NCBI GenBank assembly: GCA_033816765.1 | Contig: CM066295.1 | Coordinates: forward strand, 1,426,001 to 1,490,000 | Direction: 5' to 3' | Length of the DNA: 64,000 nucleotides | Source: Nothopassalora personata | Taxonomy: Eukaryota; Ascomycota; Dothideomycetes; Mycosphaerellales; Mycosphaerellaceae | In this document: piece after piece, positions 9,781 through 17,979 of the stretch | Numbering within the stretch: position 1 is the first letter of the stretch | How the letters are laid out: every line of letters starts with the position of its first letter | Position numbers and translations under genes: made by a program | Notes under the pieces: generated by a model | Told to the model about the DNA's origin: nothing | The model's input: only the letters and a program-made list of their open reading frames with translations | Databases searched by the model: none

Positions 9781-10123
9781 AGCTAAGGCGATAATATAAG
9801 CCTTAGTAGCTAATAGTTAAGTTAAAGGTATATATAAAAGAAGATAATAAGACTAAAGAGCTAGACAGCCTAATCTAAGTAAGGATATAACGAGGGCAAG
9901 CCGTAATCCTACTACGATAGTTATAATAATAAGACTTATAGAGTTAATAGAACACTATTTAAATATAACATAGTCTAAATATAAAGTTAATAGTTACAAT
10001 ATTAAGTGAGATATACCTTCAAGAACAACATAGGTTATAATAAGGTGTCTATGCACAGGGTGCGACCGTGCACGCGGTGCACCTAACTTCTACTATATTC
10101 GCCGAGAGCAAGCTCTTAGCATC
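9781..10123. other. AT-rich RIP-affected spacer
   Basis: AT-rich sequence between the transposase relic and the Copia element. No ORF or motif is recognised. Its last bases GCATC (10119-10123) are the left copy of the Copia target duplication. Confidence 0.5.
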
Positions 10124-10268
10124 AGATAATGTGAGTAGATTGATGTATTGAAGAAGATCTACGAAAGCGAGAGAGAGAGATAAGCTCGAAAAAAAAGGGG
10201 TCCTGCCTAATGCGGACTAGTGCATCGGCAAAACCGGTGGGACCAGTGAATGGGCCCCAGCATCAAGT
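10124..10268 (-). repeat. Copia LTR (3' LTR in element orientation)
   Basis: Matches 13951-14096 except for one base fewer in the A run near 10189-10196. Preceded by target duplication GCATC. Confidence 0.85.
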
Positions 10269-10386
10269 CACCCCCATGACGAGGCTCTAGATGCAAAAAC
10301 AGGTGCTATCAGCACCAAACAGGACATACGCTCGCTCATCAGCACTATGACATCCTCCTCGTCCAACCCCGGTGTCGTCATAGCCG

Positions 10387-13300
10387 TTAGCACAGGGCTG
10401 CGTCTGTCGGAGGTGTTTCTCGTGCGCTCATTGGCAGTGAGGCCTTGTCCTTGTAGGACCAAGTCTGGTATTGCTCGAGACTAGCGAATTCAGCTTCTTC
10501 AGCTGCGCGCCACTCGGCGTGTTGAGGAGTCTTCATTGCTGACTTGTGACTCTTCGGTATCACCACTGTGGCGGGATCTGGCCAGTCAGTGGATGCCATG
10601 AATGCCGAGACTGTGGCATGTGGCATGTCAGCCAGCTGCTTGCGAGCGGTCTTGCTGAGCGAGTGATACAGTGCCCTACGCTGGCGCCGATTGGCTTCGA
10701 ATTGATAGCCGTTCTGAGGGTCGCGGACGTTGACTGGCGCACGACGAGTGCGCTGCGGGCGTGTTGAGGGTGGTGGTGCCTCCTCAACAGGATCTGGTGT
10801 ATCAGGAGGTGTGATAAAGTCGTCTTCATCATCATCCTCGACAGATGGCTTGGGAGGTGTTGTTGGCTGCACCTCCGGAAAGTCGTCCGGAGCGGTGTCT
10901 TGATAGCTGTCAACTACCTCCTGGGCCAAGTCCTCATTCACCTGCTGGACTGGTGTCTCAGCAGGGCGGTTGATAATAGTGATGTTCTTAGGTGTAGCTA
11001 CACCCCCAGAATCACCACCCCCAGGAGCCACACCACGCTCGGCTCCAGCGCGCTTTGGCTGAGTCGATGCCTTGTGGTTGCGCTCTACAGGGAAGATGTC
11101 GTCCAGAGAGATGTATTCATCATCAGCTTCAGGCTCCTCGGCCAAAGCAGTGATAGGCTCCTTGCCTTCAATGAACTGAACATCCTTGGTACGGAACACT
11201 CTATGCGCCTTAGCAACATAGACACGGTAGATGGTGCGGCTCTCGTATCCAACAAGCTTGCCCTCCAATGAGCGGGAGTCAAACTTCTCACCTCGGCCGA
11301 CACTGTGGTCGTACACGAAGGCGCGGCATCCATATGCCTTGAGGTGTGACAGGCTGGGCTTCACTTCGCCCTTGCCTTGCCACGTGTTGATGACTTCCTG
11401 AGGTGACAGTCCCTTGAGGGCTGCACTCGGAGTCAGGTTGAGTAGATAGACCGAAGCCTGCACAGCTTCTGGCCAGAGTGCCACTGGCAGGCCAGCATCA
11501 ATCAGTAGCTTGCGTGACTGGACGCACACGATATGATTGCTGACCTCCGCACCGCCATTCTGTTCTGATGAATGAGGTGCTGTGATCTGAAGTGTGAAGC
11601 CCTCATCTTGTGAGAGCTGGGTGAGTGCGGTGCCTCCATACTCGCCGCCTCCATCTATGCGTAAGATCACAATGCTGGCATTGTATTCTGTCTTCACATG
11701 ACGGACAACGGTGCGGATATGCTGGGCAGCGCCATTCTTCTGCGCTGAACAGAACACTGTTCGCTGCAGGCTGGCGAGGCAAGTGAATAGCGTGAAGTAT
11801 CTCTCCTTGCCAAGCCCAAGGTTGCGGACTGTCACTACATCGGCTGCGATGATGTAGTATGGTGTTGACGGTCGCACCATAGGTATGCGGTTATAGACTT
11901 TGTGCCCCAGTCCCATGCGACATGGTACGCATTCGCGTGGGTGCTTGCTGAGGTCACCGTTGCCGACAATGATGATGCGCTGATCGTTGTGAAGCTGCAC
12001 TAGCTTGCGGCTGTGAATGTGTCCAAGGCGTCTGTGCCACAGGTCGCCAGTCGCGGCGATAGATGGCTCAACCTTAGATGATGCCAAAGCAGTCGGTGAA
12101 TGCTTTAGCTTGAGGAATGGCAGTCCATTGTGACTGTAGCAGTGTGCCACCGTACGCGCACCATTCCCCTTTGTGAAGAGGATCTGGTCGTCGTTACGAT
12201 AATAGACACCCTTGCGGCGGAGAGCCTCTGTCGAGATCAGATTGGCTGCAAGGCCTGGCACGTACAGCACCTGCGAGAAGTAGGTGATGCCGCATCCATA
12301 CAGGTCCAATTGGATAATGCCACAGGCTGTCGCAGTGATGGTGCCCTTGCCTGTCCTAATAGGGACATTGCAGGGCCGATAATCCATCATATTGCTCAGC
12401 TCGTTAGTCATATGAGAAGTGCAGCCAGAGTCCACAACCCAGTCGGTTGGGCTCTTCGCTGCCAGCAGTGCGGAGGTGTCTTGAATGTCATCCTCGGCAG
12501 CCATATACATGCTGTGGTTGCCGTTGTATGGAGTCATCAGATCCTCGAGGTTGTTCATGCCGTGAGCCGCAAATTGAGCGGTCTCTCCGGCGCGCTGCTG
12601 CTGAGGGTGGTCAGTGGTGTTGTTCACCTGCTGACGCTGTTGCTGGTTGCCATTCTGGTTGCCGTTCTGCTGTGGTGGGTTCTTTGGTTTCCATCCAGCA
12701 GGTGCAAGTTCCGGATGTAGGTTCCAGCAAGTTACAGGTTGGTGAGTGGTACTGCCACAACCATGGCATGGGTCATACTGTTGACGCTGCTGGTTGTTGC
12801 CACCGTTGCCGTTACCGCGGCCTCCTTTGCCACGGCCACGACCACCTCGGCCTCCACGTGGATTGCCGCCGCCACCACGGTTGCCATTGCCGCCATTGCC
12901 CTGTGGGTTGGCGGGTGGGGTGGGAGTAGTCTGCTTTGCTGCAAGGTTTGCGGTCTCGCTCTGCTGAGCAGCCGCCTCATCAAGCAGATCACCAATCACC
13001 TTCTCGAGTGTGATGGTGGTGCTGTCCTCGATCCTGCCAGTCATCTGCCTTAGCTGTTCGCGCTTTGATGAGGCGAATGCTGGGAAGTAGGGCGCGATCT
13101 GGTACAGGAAGCGGAACATAGCCTGGGCCTTGGATATGGCCAGTTCTGTGTTCTTGAGATTGGCAAGCTTTGCCTGATACTGCTGGCAAAACTTGTCAAG
13201 GTTGGAGCCACTGTAAGCATGTGACTCGAAGTCCAGATACAACGAGTATTCCTCGGACTTGCCGGTCTGGCCATATGTTGATTTGAGATGATCCCATAGT

Positions 13301-13758
13301 CCATCCGGAGCCTGATAGGCTTTGCAGTTGTCGGCGATAGACTGACTGCAGTTGGCGATGATGAGGGCGCGAGCTTGATACTTCTTCGCCTCCCATGCCT
13401 CAATCCGGTCGTCAAGCTCGTATTGCTGTTCACTCGGACGGATTGTAGGTCTTGGCTTGAGTGCTGTTGAATCGACAAATCCATACAGCTGCTCGCCACG
13501 CAGGACTGACTCGAGCATGTCGCTCCATCTCGGATAGTCGTCCTTGCCCTGGAGCTTGCTGACACCAGGGGTGCTATTGGTACTACGACCAACCATGTTG
13601 CTGAAGATGCGACTCGTAGTCGCTATTGCTGGAAGCTTCTTCTTGGTTACAGCAGCCGACTCGGCTTGCTGTTGTTGCTGACTCTGGTCCCCGGTCACAG
13701 ACTGCTGTGCCAGTGGTACCTCGAGTCCTGTGATGTTACCGTTATCGTCAGTATCCAT
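10387..13758 (-). CDS. Copia Gag-protease-integrase polyprotein, truncated before reverse transcriptase
   Basis: The ORF has 1123 codons and opens with ATG at 13758. Residues 1-330 are Gag (UBN2-like), with a Gly/Arg/Asn-rich basic stretch at about 285-325. A CCHC knuckle CHGCGSTTHQPVTC lies at 331-344. The protease active site DSG is at 443-445. Integrase follows with the HHCC finger (H575, H580, C610, C613) and a DD35E triad at D640, D702 and E738. Beyond residue 900 the usual acidic, Pro-rich linker leads to the segment that precedes reverse transcriptase. The frame then stops after DKASLPMSARETPPTDAALC. The last residues look like a deletion junction. The element could make particles and integrase but not cDNA without help. 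Confidence 0.9.
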   Translation of the reverse strand: MDTDDNGNITGLEVPLAQQSVTGDQSQQQQQAESAAVTKKKLPAIATTSRIFSNMVGRSTNSTPGVSKLQGKDDYPRWSDMLESVLRGEQLYGFVDSTALKPRPTIRPSEQQYELDDRIEAWEAKKYQARALIIANCSQSIADNCKAYQAPDGLWDHLKSTYGQTGKSEEYSLYLDFESHAYSGSNLDKFCQQYQAKLANLKNTELAISKAQAMFRFLYQIAPYFPAFASSKREQLRQMTGRIEDSTTITLEKVIGDLLDEAAAQQSETANLAAKQTTPTPPANPQGNGGNGNRGGGGNPRGGRGGRGRGKGGRGNGNGGNNQQRQQYDPCHGCGSTTHQPVTCWNLHPELAPAGWKPKNPPQQNGNQNGNQQQRQQVNNTTDHPQQQRAGETAQFAAHGMNNLEDLMTPYNGNHSMYMAAEDDIQDTSALLAAKSPTDWVVDSGCTSHMTNELSNMMDYRPCNVPIRTGKGTITATACGIIQLDLYGCGITYFSQVLYVPGLAANLISTEALRRKGVYYRNDDQILFTKGNGARTVAHCYSHNGLPFLKLKHSPTALASSKVEPSIAATGDLWHRRLGHIHSRKLVQLHNDQRIIIVGNGDLSKHPRECVPCRMGLGHKVYNRIPMVRPSTPYYIIAADVVTVRNLGLGKERYFTLFTCLASLQRTVFCSAQKNGAAQHIRTVVRHVKTEYNASIVILRIDGGGEYGGTALTQLSQDEGFTLQITAPHSSEQNGGAEVSNHIVCVQSRKLLIDAGLPVALWPEAVQASVYLLNLTPSAALKGLSPQEVINTWQGKGEVKPSLSHLKAYGCRAFVYDHSVGRGEKFDSRSLEGKLVGYESRTIYRVYVAKAHRVFRTKDVQFIEGKEPITALAEEPEADDEYISLDDIFPVERNHKASTQPKRAGAERGVAPGGGDSGGVATPKNITIINRPAETPVQQVNEDLAQEVVDSYQDTAPDDFPEVQPTTPPKPSVEDDDEDDFITPPDTPDPVEEAPPPSTRPQRTRRAPVNVRDPQNGYQFEANRRQRRALYHSLSKTARKQLADMPHATVSAFMASTDWPDPATVVIPKSHKSAMKTPQHAEWRAAEEAEFASLEQYQTWSYKDKASLPMSARETPPTDAALC

Positions 13759-13935
13759 CCACCACTGCAGAGCACCAACTAGGTGTCACTGCGAAACTCG
13801 CCAAGTTGCCCACTGGGTCTTGGCTGAAGATGTTTGCTGCTGTCGCGTTTGGTCGCATGAAGTCGCGGACACGCGCAATCAGCAGGATACAATCAACAAT
13901 GTCGTTCGAAGGTATGCGCGCAGTCGTAAGCGCTG

Positions 13936-13950
13936 AGGGTGCTCATAACC
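13936..13950 (-). other. Candidate primer-binding site of the Copia element
   Basis: Minus-strand GGTTATGAGC starts immediately after the 5' LTR, preceded by the terminal T. It resembles in position and partly in sequence the initiator-tRNA site of Copia elements. The match to a specific tRNA was not checked. Confidence 0.35.
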
Positions 13951-14096
13951 AGATAATGTGAGTAGATTGATGTATTGAAGAAGATCTACGAAAGCGAGAG
14001 AGAGAGATAAGCTCGAAAAAAAAAGGGGTCCTGCCTAATGCGGACTAGTGCATCGGCAAAACCGGTGGGACCAGTGAATGGGCCCCAGCATCAAGT
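13951..14096 (-). repeat. Copia LTR (5' LTR in element orientation)
   Basis: Second LTR copy. GCATC follows at 14097-14101. Inside the element, directly next to it, the minus strand reads GGTTATGAGC (13941-13950), the place expected for a tRNA primer-binding site. Confidence 0.85.
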
Positions 14097-15002
14097 GCAT
14101 CTGTCGTAAGCACTAGCACTCGTTGTTGGACTAGAGCGTAGTACATAGCCATTAAGAAGAACGTCAGACTGACTGTGTTCGCTTAAGCTGTCGAGCGATA
14201 ACATAGTGGCGCAGACCAATGCTAGTAAAGGTCCTCACAAACTTCAGCGAGGATCGAACTGCACGCATTTTCCGTCCTCAGGTCTGACCACCACCGTCGT
14301 TGTTGCACCGCTAGCAAGAAGCAACCTCCAGAACGCAAATGCATCTTGATCGCTTCCAAGTCGCCGATATCGAAGAACAGCTAGTGTCTGAAACGGTAAT
14401 TAAGCGTTAGGGAGCGTATTCGCCAGGTCTGCTGCGGAAAGCTGTTGATAGCGGAAGATCAGAGGCACACGGCCTCGCACTCGGGCTGGGCTGGCAAGCA
14501 TGCTGAAGATTTCCGGTCCGGAGTACATCTTTGCTGAAGCATTGTTGGGATTGAAGGGAGAAGTTCTCAGCCGTAGGTGCTACAAGGGTGGTACCCATGC
14601 TGCAGACCATCGCTTGCGATCATGCACAGTGTATTACAGCAAAGGATACAATCCCATGTGGTCATGGAGGTTAGAGTCCCGGTGAGCAGCAACGCATTGA
14701 GGTGATGCCAATAGATCGGCACAATGGATCTACGGAACGACTCTACTGCGTTCATGATTCAAGACGTATGTGAGGCTGAGTGAACACTAGTGGGATAGAA
14801 CTAACAAGGACATTAAGCGGTGCACAGGGGACACATGGAGTTTTGATAGGGATAGCATAGTCGACATTCAATACCAAATCAGATCAAGGCCAACCCAGCA
14901 CTTCTTACCTACCTACCCTTTATCGTAAGTTGAACCACTACTTCCTAGCACATTTTCACCATCAAACGGCTTACCTGACCATTGAGCATATCCTAGGTTG
15001 TA
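14097..15002. other. Intergenic region between Copia element and first gene
   Basis: About 0.9 kb of ordinary base composition. Only short ORFs on both strands, none resembling a known protein. No repeat was noticed. It marks the sharp edge of the repeat island. Confidence 0.5.
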
Positions 15003-15395
15003 CTAGACATCTCTCTTTCGCTTGCAAGGCACCACACTTCGTCGGATCGTCGTCGTGCTAACCATCGTGGTCGCGATGGTAGTCGTCGTTGTGGAGACAA
15101 CCTCACCATAAGAGCCAAACTCGTGCTTGACGACAGGCTCAGCATTGACGGTAGCCTGAGGCACTGATCTGGAGGACACGTCAATGTTCTGATGAGCCGA
15201 GGCGGTGGCGTTGTCCGAAGATGAGCTGACCTCGGCCTTGACAGGCACTGTCTGGACCTCTAGAGCGGCCTTCCGCTGACTAGACACTGCACCATCCTCA
15301 CCAGCAAGATCGGTGAGATCAACTGTAACCCTCTTGTTAGGCGTCTCGGGCTCAGTTTTGATTTTCACATGATGATCATGCGTAAAGGTCCATCG
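15003..15395 (-). CDS. C-terminal part of a putative nuclear protein with SUMO-type motifs
   Basis: This frame is open from 15395 to the stop at 15003 and has no ATG of its own near its start. It overlaps the end of the upstream frame (15376-16089) by about 20 bases in another reading frame. It contains three SUMO-acceptor consensus sites (IKTE, VKAE, VKHE), a hydrophobic-acidic VTVDLTDL like a SUMO-interacting motif, a Thr-rich stretch and a basic end KRKRDV. The likely explanation is one gene split by a 1-base change or an unrecognised intron, giving about 360 residues in all. No known domain is recognised and the function is unknown. Confidence 0.5.
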   Translation of the reverse strand, partial: RWTFTHDHHVKIKTEPETPNKRVTVDLTDLAGEDGAVSSQRKAALEVQTVPVKAEVSSSSDNATASAHQNIDVSSRSVPQATVNAEPVVKHEFGSYGEVVSTTTTTIATTMVSTTTIRRSVVPCKRKRDV

Positions 15396-16089
15396 TCACG
15401 CGCTGCTTCTTGACCTTTGTTGCTTCACGCTCCCGCAAAGCTCTCTCTCGCCCTCTAAGGACTTTCATTCGAGCGTTGAAGTCGCGCTCACGCTCCATCT
15501 GAGCCTCCTCTCGCTTGCGAAGGTTCTTGGCGTCTTCGGCGAGATTGGCAGACCACTCCTTGTCTATGGCGAGAGGGTCTGCCTCGGAGTCCATCTCGTG
15601 GGGGGGGGGGGGGGGGGCGTCGGGGTCGACTTCAGTAGCGGTAGAGGGACTTTGGGCAGGGGAGCGCGCTGCGGGTTCTGCTTTGGTTGGAATGGTGCAG
15701 GAAGCTAGGTTGTTGTCAGTTTGGTCTTTCTCAACCGGGGCAGCAGCTCTGAATTTGAAGTTAGTGAACAAAACGACAAGAGAGCCTAAAGCTTCGTTGA
15801 ATTCTTTGTCTGCCAGTGCCTCCTTGCGGAGCTTGATAGCGTGCTTCTCAGCTAGACCGATTACTCTGCGCTTGCTGTGGGTAGACTCAGGCTGCGGAAA
15901 CGCTGGCGATACTGCACAGGACCGTCGATGCGAGCTCTTCGTTTGCTTCCTAGCAGATCTGCGCTGTCTGCATTTTGATTCAGCATGGTACATCCTGTAG
16001 AGTGACTTCGAGAGACTTACATTTGAGGCCTGGTACCCAGCTGGAGATTGGCTCTGCTTTTGGATCTTACCGTTTCGAACGTGGTTCAT
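15376..16089 (-). CDS. N-terminal part of the same putative nuclear protein
   Basis: ATG at 16089 opens 237 codons. The sequence is basic at the start (many Arg, Lys, Ser), has a helical middle (EKHAIKLRKEALADKEFNEAL), a Pro run coded by 18 C in a row, and a charged coiled-coil-like end rich in Glu and Arg. It ends in QRVTMDLYA, which resembles NKRVTVDLTDL in the next frame. GT/AG signals near the start (for example AATGTAAGT near 16018) mean the first 40 codons may hold introns. No family is recognised. The unusual C run is prone to length error and could alter the frame. Confidence 0.5.
   Translation of the reverse strand: MNHVRNGKIQKQSQSPAGYQASNVSLSKSLYRMYHAESKCRQRRSARKQTKSSHRRSCAVSPAFPQPESTHSKRRVIGLAEKHAIKLRKEALADKEFNEALGSLVVLFTNFKFRAAAPVEKDQTDNNLASCTIPTKAEPAARSPAQSPSTATEVDPDAPPPPPHEMDSEADPLAIDKEWSANLAEDAKNLRKREEAQMERERDFNARMKVLRGRERALREREATKVKKQRVTMDLYA
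15600..15617 (+). repeat. 18-base G homopolymer inside a coding region
   Basis: Eighteen G on the plus strand (Pro codons CCC on the coding minus strand) within the ORF at 15376-16089. A tract of this length is unstable in replication and error-prone in sequencing. Confidence 0.95.
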
Positions 16090-16591
16090 CAGTATGGGCT
16101 TGATGCAACAAAGCGGGTCGGGTGAAGGACAGATAATCTTTGCTTTGAGCTTCGCGGACTCCGTCCAGAGCCAATAGTCATACGAATCCTGGTGGGGAGT
16201 GGTGGTAGAAGCATGCTGAGGTCTTCCTTCTGCGTTCAGTACTAAGCTTGGCCTGTAGCTTTACTACGGCAGTAAATCGACACCTCGTGGTGTGGAGGTC
16301 TAGGTAACGGGCGTATATATGTACTGTTCAATGTTTTGTTCAGATGTACACTTGGCTTGAAAGCGTCGTTGAAAACCGATGTGAAAATGTGTGGCATGCC
16401 AGGGATGGCATATTCGAGGAATGGCAGGCCGATCCCAGGTTGGCAGGTCTTTCTGAGCATGGGGACAGTTGAGATCATGCAACTTGACGACCTGTAATGG
16501 TCCGGCGGTGACGAATTCTGAAAAAGCCTGAAAAAGCGTGGCCATGCGGTGAATCTCGACAAGAAGCTGGCCACCACACTGTCATGAAACG
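16090..16591. other. Intergenic region
   Basis: About 0.5 kb between two minus-strand genes, the 3' side of the reductase being at 16592. A 111-codon minus ORF (16242-16577) has no recognisable protein character. Nothing else is seen. Confidence 0.4.
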
Positions 16592-17723
16592 CTACGTCAA
16601 CCTCATATACTGCTCAACCACTTCTCTTGCCCAGACCTCAGGCCCTAAGAAATTCCAACCCAACTTCTCCACCGTGCTCTCGCTATCAAAGTTCAGGTCC
16701 ATACTCCCCTGATCCACCAACGGCTTTAACACTCCCCCCTCCACCTCCTTAGGAAACATCTCACGCACCGCTCGCCCAACCTCATTCCACTGCCAGCCCT
16801 TCCCACCATTCCCGACCAAAACCAGCACGTCCCCATCCTTGACCTTCTCCGCCGTCAAAGCCACCACATGTGCCTTCGCCACATCCCCAACCCAAATTGA
16901 ACAACTCACATGCGGCGCCGCTGGCGGTGCACCTAATCTCACACCCGTAGCCATATCCACGGTCGCACGACTCGTTGTCCTCATCAAATCGTCAAGACTC
17001 TCACATAACTCGTGAGAGCCTTGGACGTAGCCTGGGCAAACATGCACGACCTCGAAACTCCGCTTTGTCTCTTTCATAAACTCGTTCGCAGCACTAACGG
17101 CCATGATCTTTGACATGTTGTACGCTTGGTACGCATCAGTTACAGCTTGGGCTTGTTCCATTGTTGGACAGGCGCGGATTTCTGCAGCGCTTGCTGCAGG
17201 GTTGCCAAGACTTGCGAGCACGGCGCCGGAAGAGGTGATCACGACGCGCTTAACGGTCCCAGAGCGGTTCGCGGCTTTTAGAATGTTTAATGTCCCTTCG
17301 ATGGCTGGGGAGTAGTATACTTGTTTCCAGGATTTGCCCTATGTCAGCGGACAAAGTGTCAGCTGACGGCGCGTCTCGAGCGAAATGACATTCTTTAGCC
17401 ACTCAATGTTCCTTGTTACGTACGTTCTCAGTAGCCTGCTGCGTGTTCTCTTTGATGGGAATTGGCGACGCTACGTGGATAACATAATCACACCCTAGTA
17501 TCGCTTCATCATAGGCGCCAGGTGAGGTCATGTCGGCGATTGTGGTGAATGATATATTTGCCAGGTAAGGTTGGATTGACAGTGCATTCTGTATCTTCGT
17601 GACGTTCTGTGGTCCACGGACTGCTATTCGGACATGGTAGCCTGCTTGAAGGGCTTGGACGAGGATGCGGAAGCCGATGAAGCCGGTGGCGCCGGTGAGG
17701 AGGATGTTTTGTGGCATTGTCAT
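16592..17723 (-). CDS. NAD(P)-dependent extended SDR, dihydroflavonol-reductase/Gre2-like
   Basis: Two exons, 17424-17723 and 16592-17338, joined over an 85-bp intron (GTACGT..ATAG), give 348 residues, the usual length for this family. The N-terminus has the Rossmann motif GATGFIG at residues 10-16. CDYVIHVASPIP is the usual fourth-strand segment. VVITSSGAV is followed by the catalytic YNMSK (YxxxK). PGYVQG matches the Pro-Gly loop. Members reduce ketones or aldehydes with NADPH in the cytosol; the substrate here cannot be told. The start is ATG 17723, two codons before a second ATG. The gene lies just downstream of the secreted-protein gene on the same strand. Confidence 0.88.
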
Positions 17724-17979
17724 GGAGGGCGCAGGTGCAGAGTTGTGGCCCGCGCGAGGTGAAGCGCGGCGTGCTTGGTTATATATTGCCCGTTGATGCA
17801 GGCAGTCGAAGCTGCACGTGGGAAAGAGTCCACTTGACTAGGGTCCAGCAGGTGCGGTGACGAAAAAGAGCTCTCGCATTCGGGCGCGGAAATTGAGGCG
17901 GCGAGTCCGGTAGTGATCGACAGGAACAGCGAGGTACAGTCTTGGGTATCATACACAACACGGAAACCCATACAACAAC

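Larger units (their letters stand above)
10124..14096 (-). mobile_element. Young Ty1/Copia element lacking reverse transcriptase and RNase H, 3973 bp
   Basis: Two LTRs of about 146 bp (10124-10268 and 13951-14096) differ by one A in a poly-A run. The element is flanked by a 5-bp duplication GCATC at 10119-10123 and 14097-14101. The interior carries one long minus-strand ORF with Gag, protease and integrase in Copia order (integrase before the missing reverse transcriptase). Only about 118 bp separate the ORF stop from the 3' LTR, so the RT-RNase H half is deleted. LTR ends read ACTTGATG..CATTATCT in element orientation rather than TG..CA. No RIP-type stops are present, so it arrived after the neighbouring copies decayed or escaped RIP. 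Confidence 0.9.

Noticed and set aside
12130..13053. Plus-strand ORFs opposite the Copia polyprotein
   Set aside because: Antisense shadows of the intact Gag-protease-integrase frame.
16242..16577. 111-codon minus ORF upstream of the split gene
   Set aside because: No recognisable motif or splice context.
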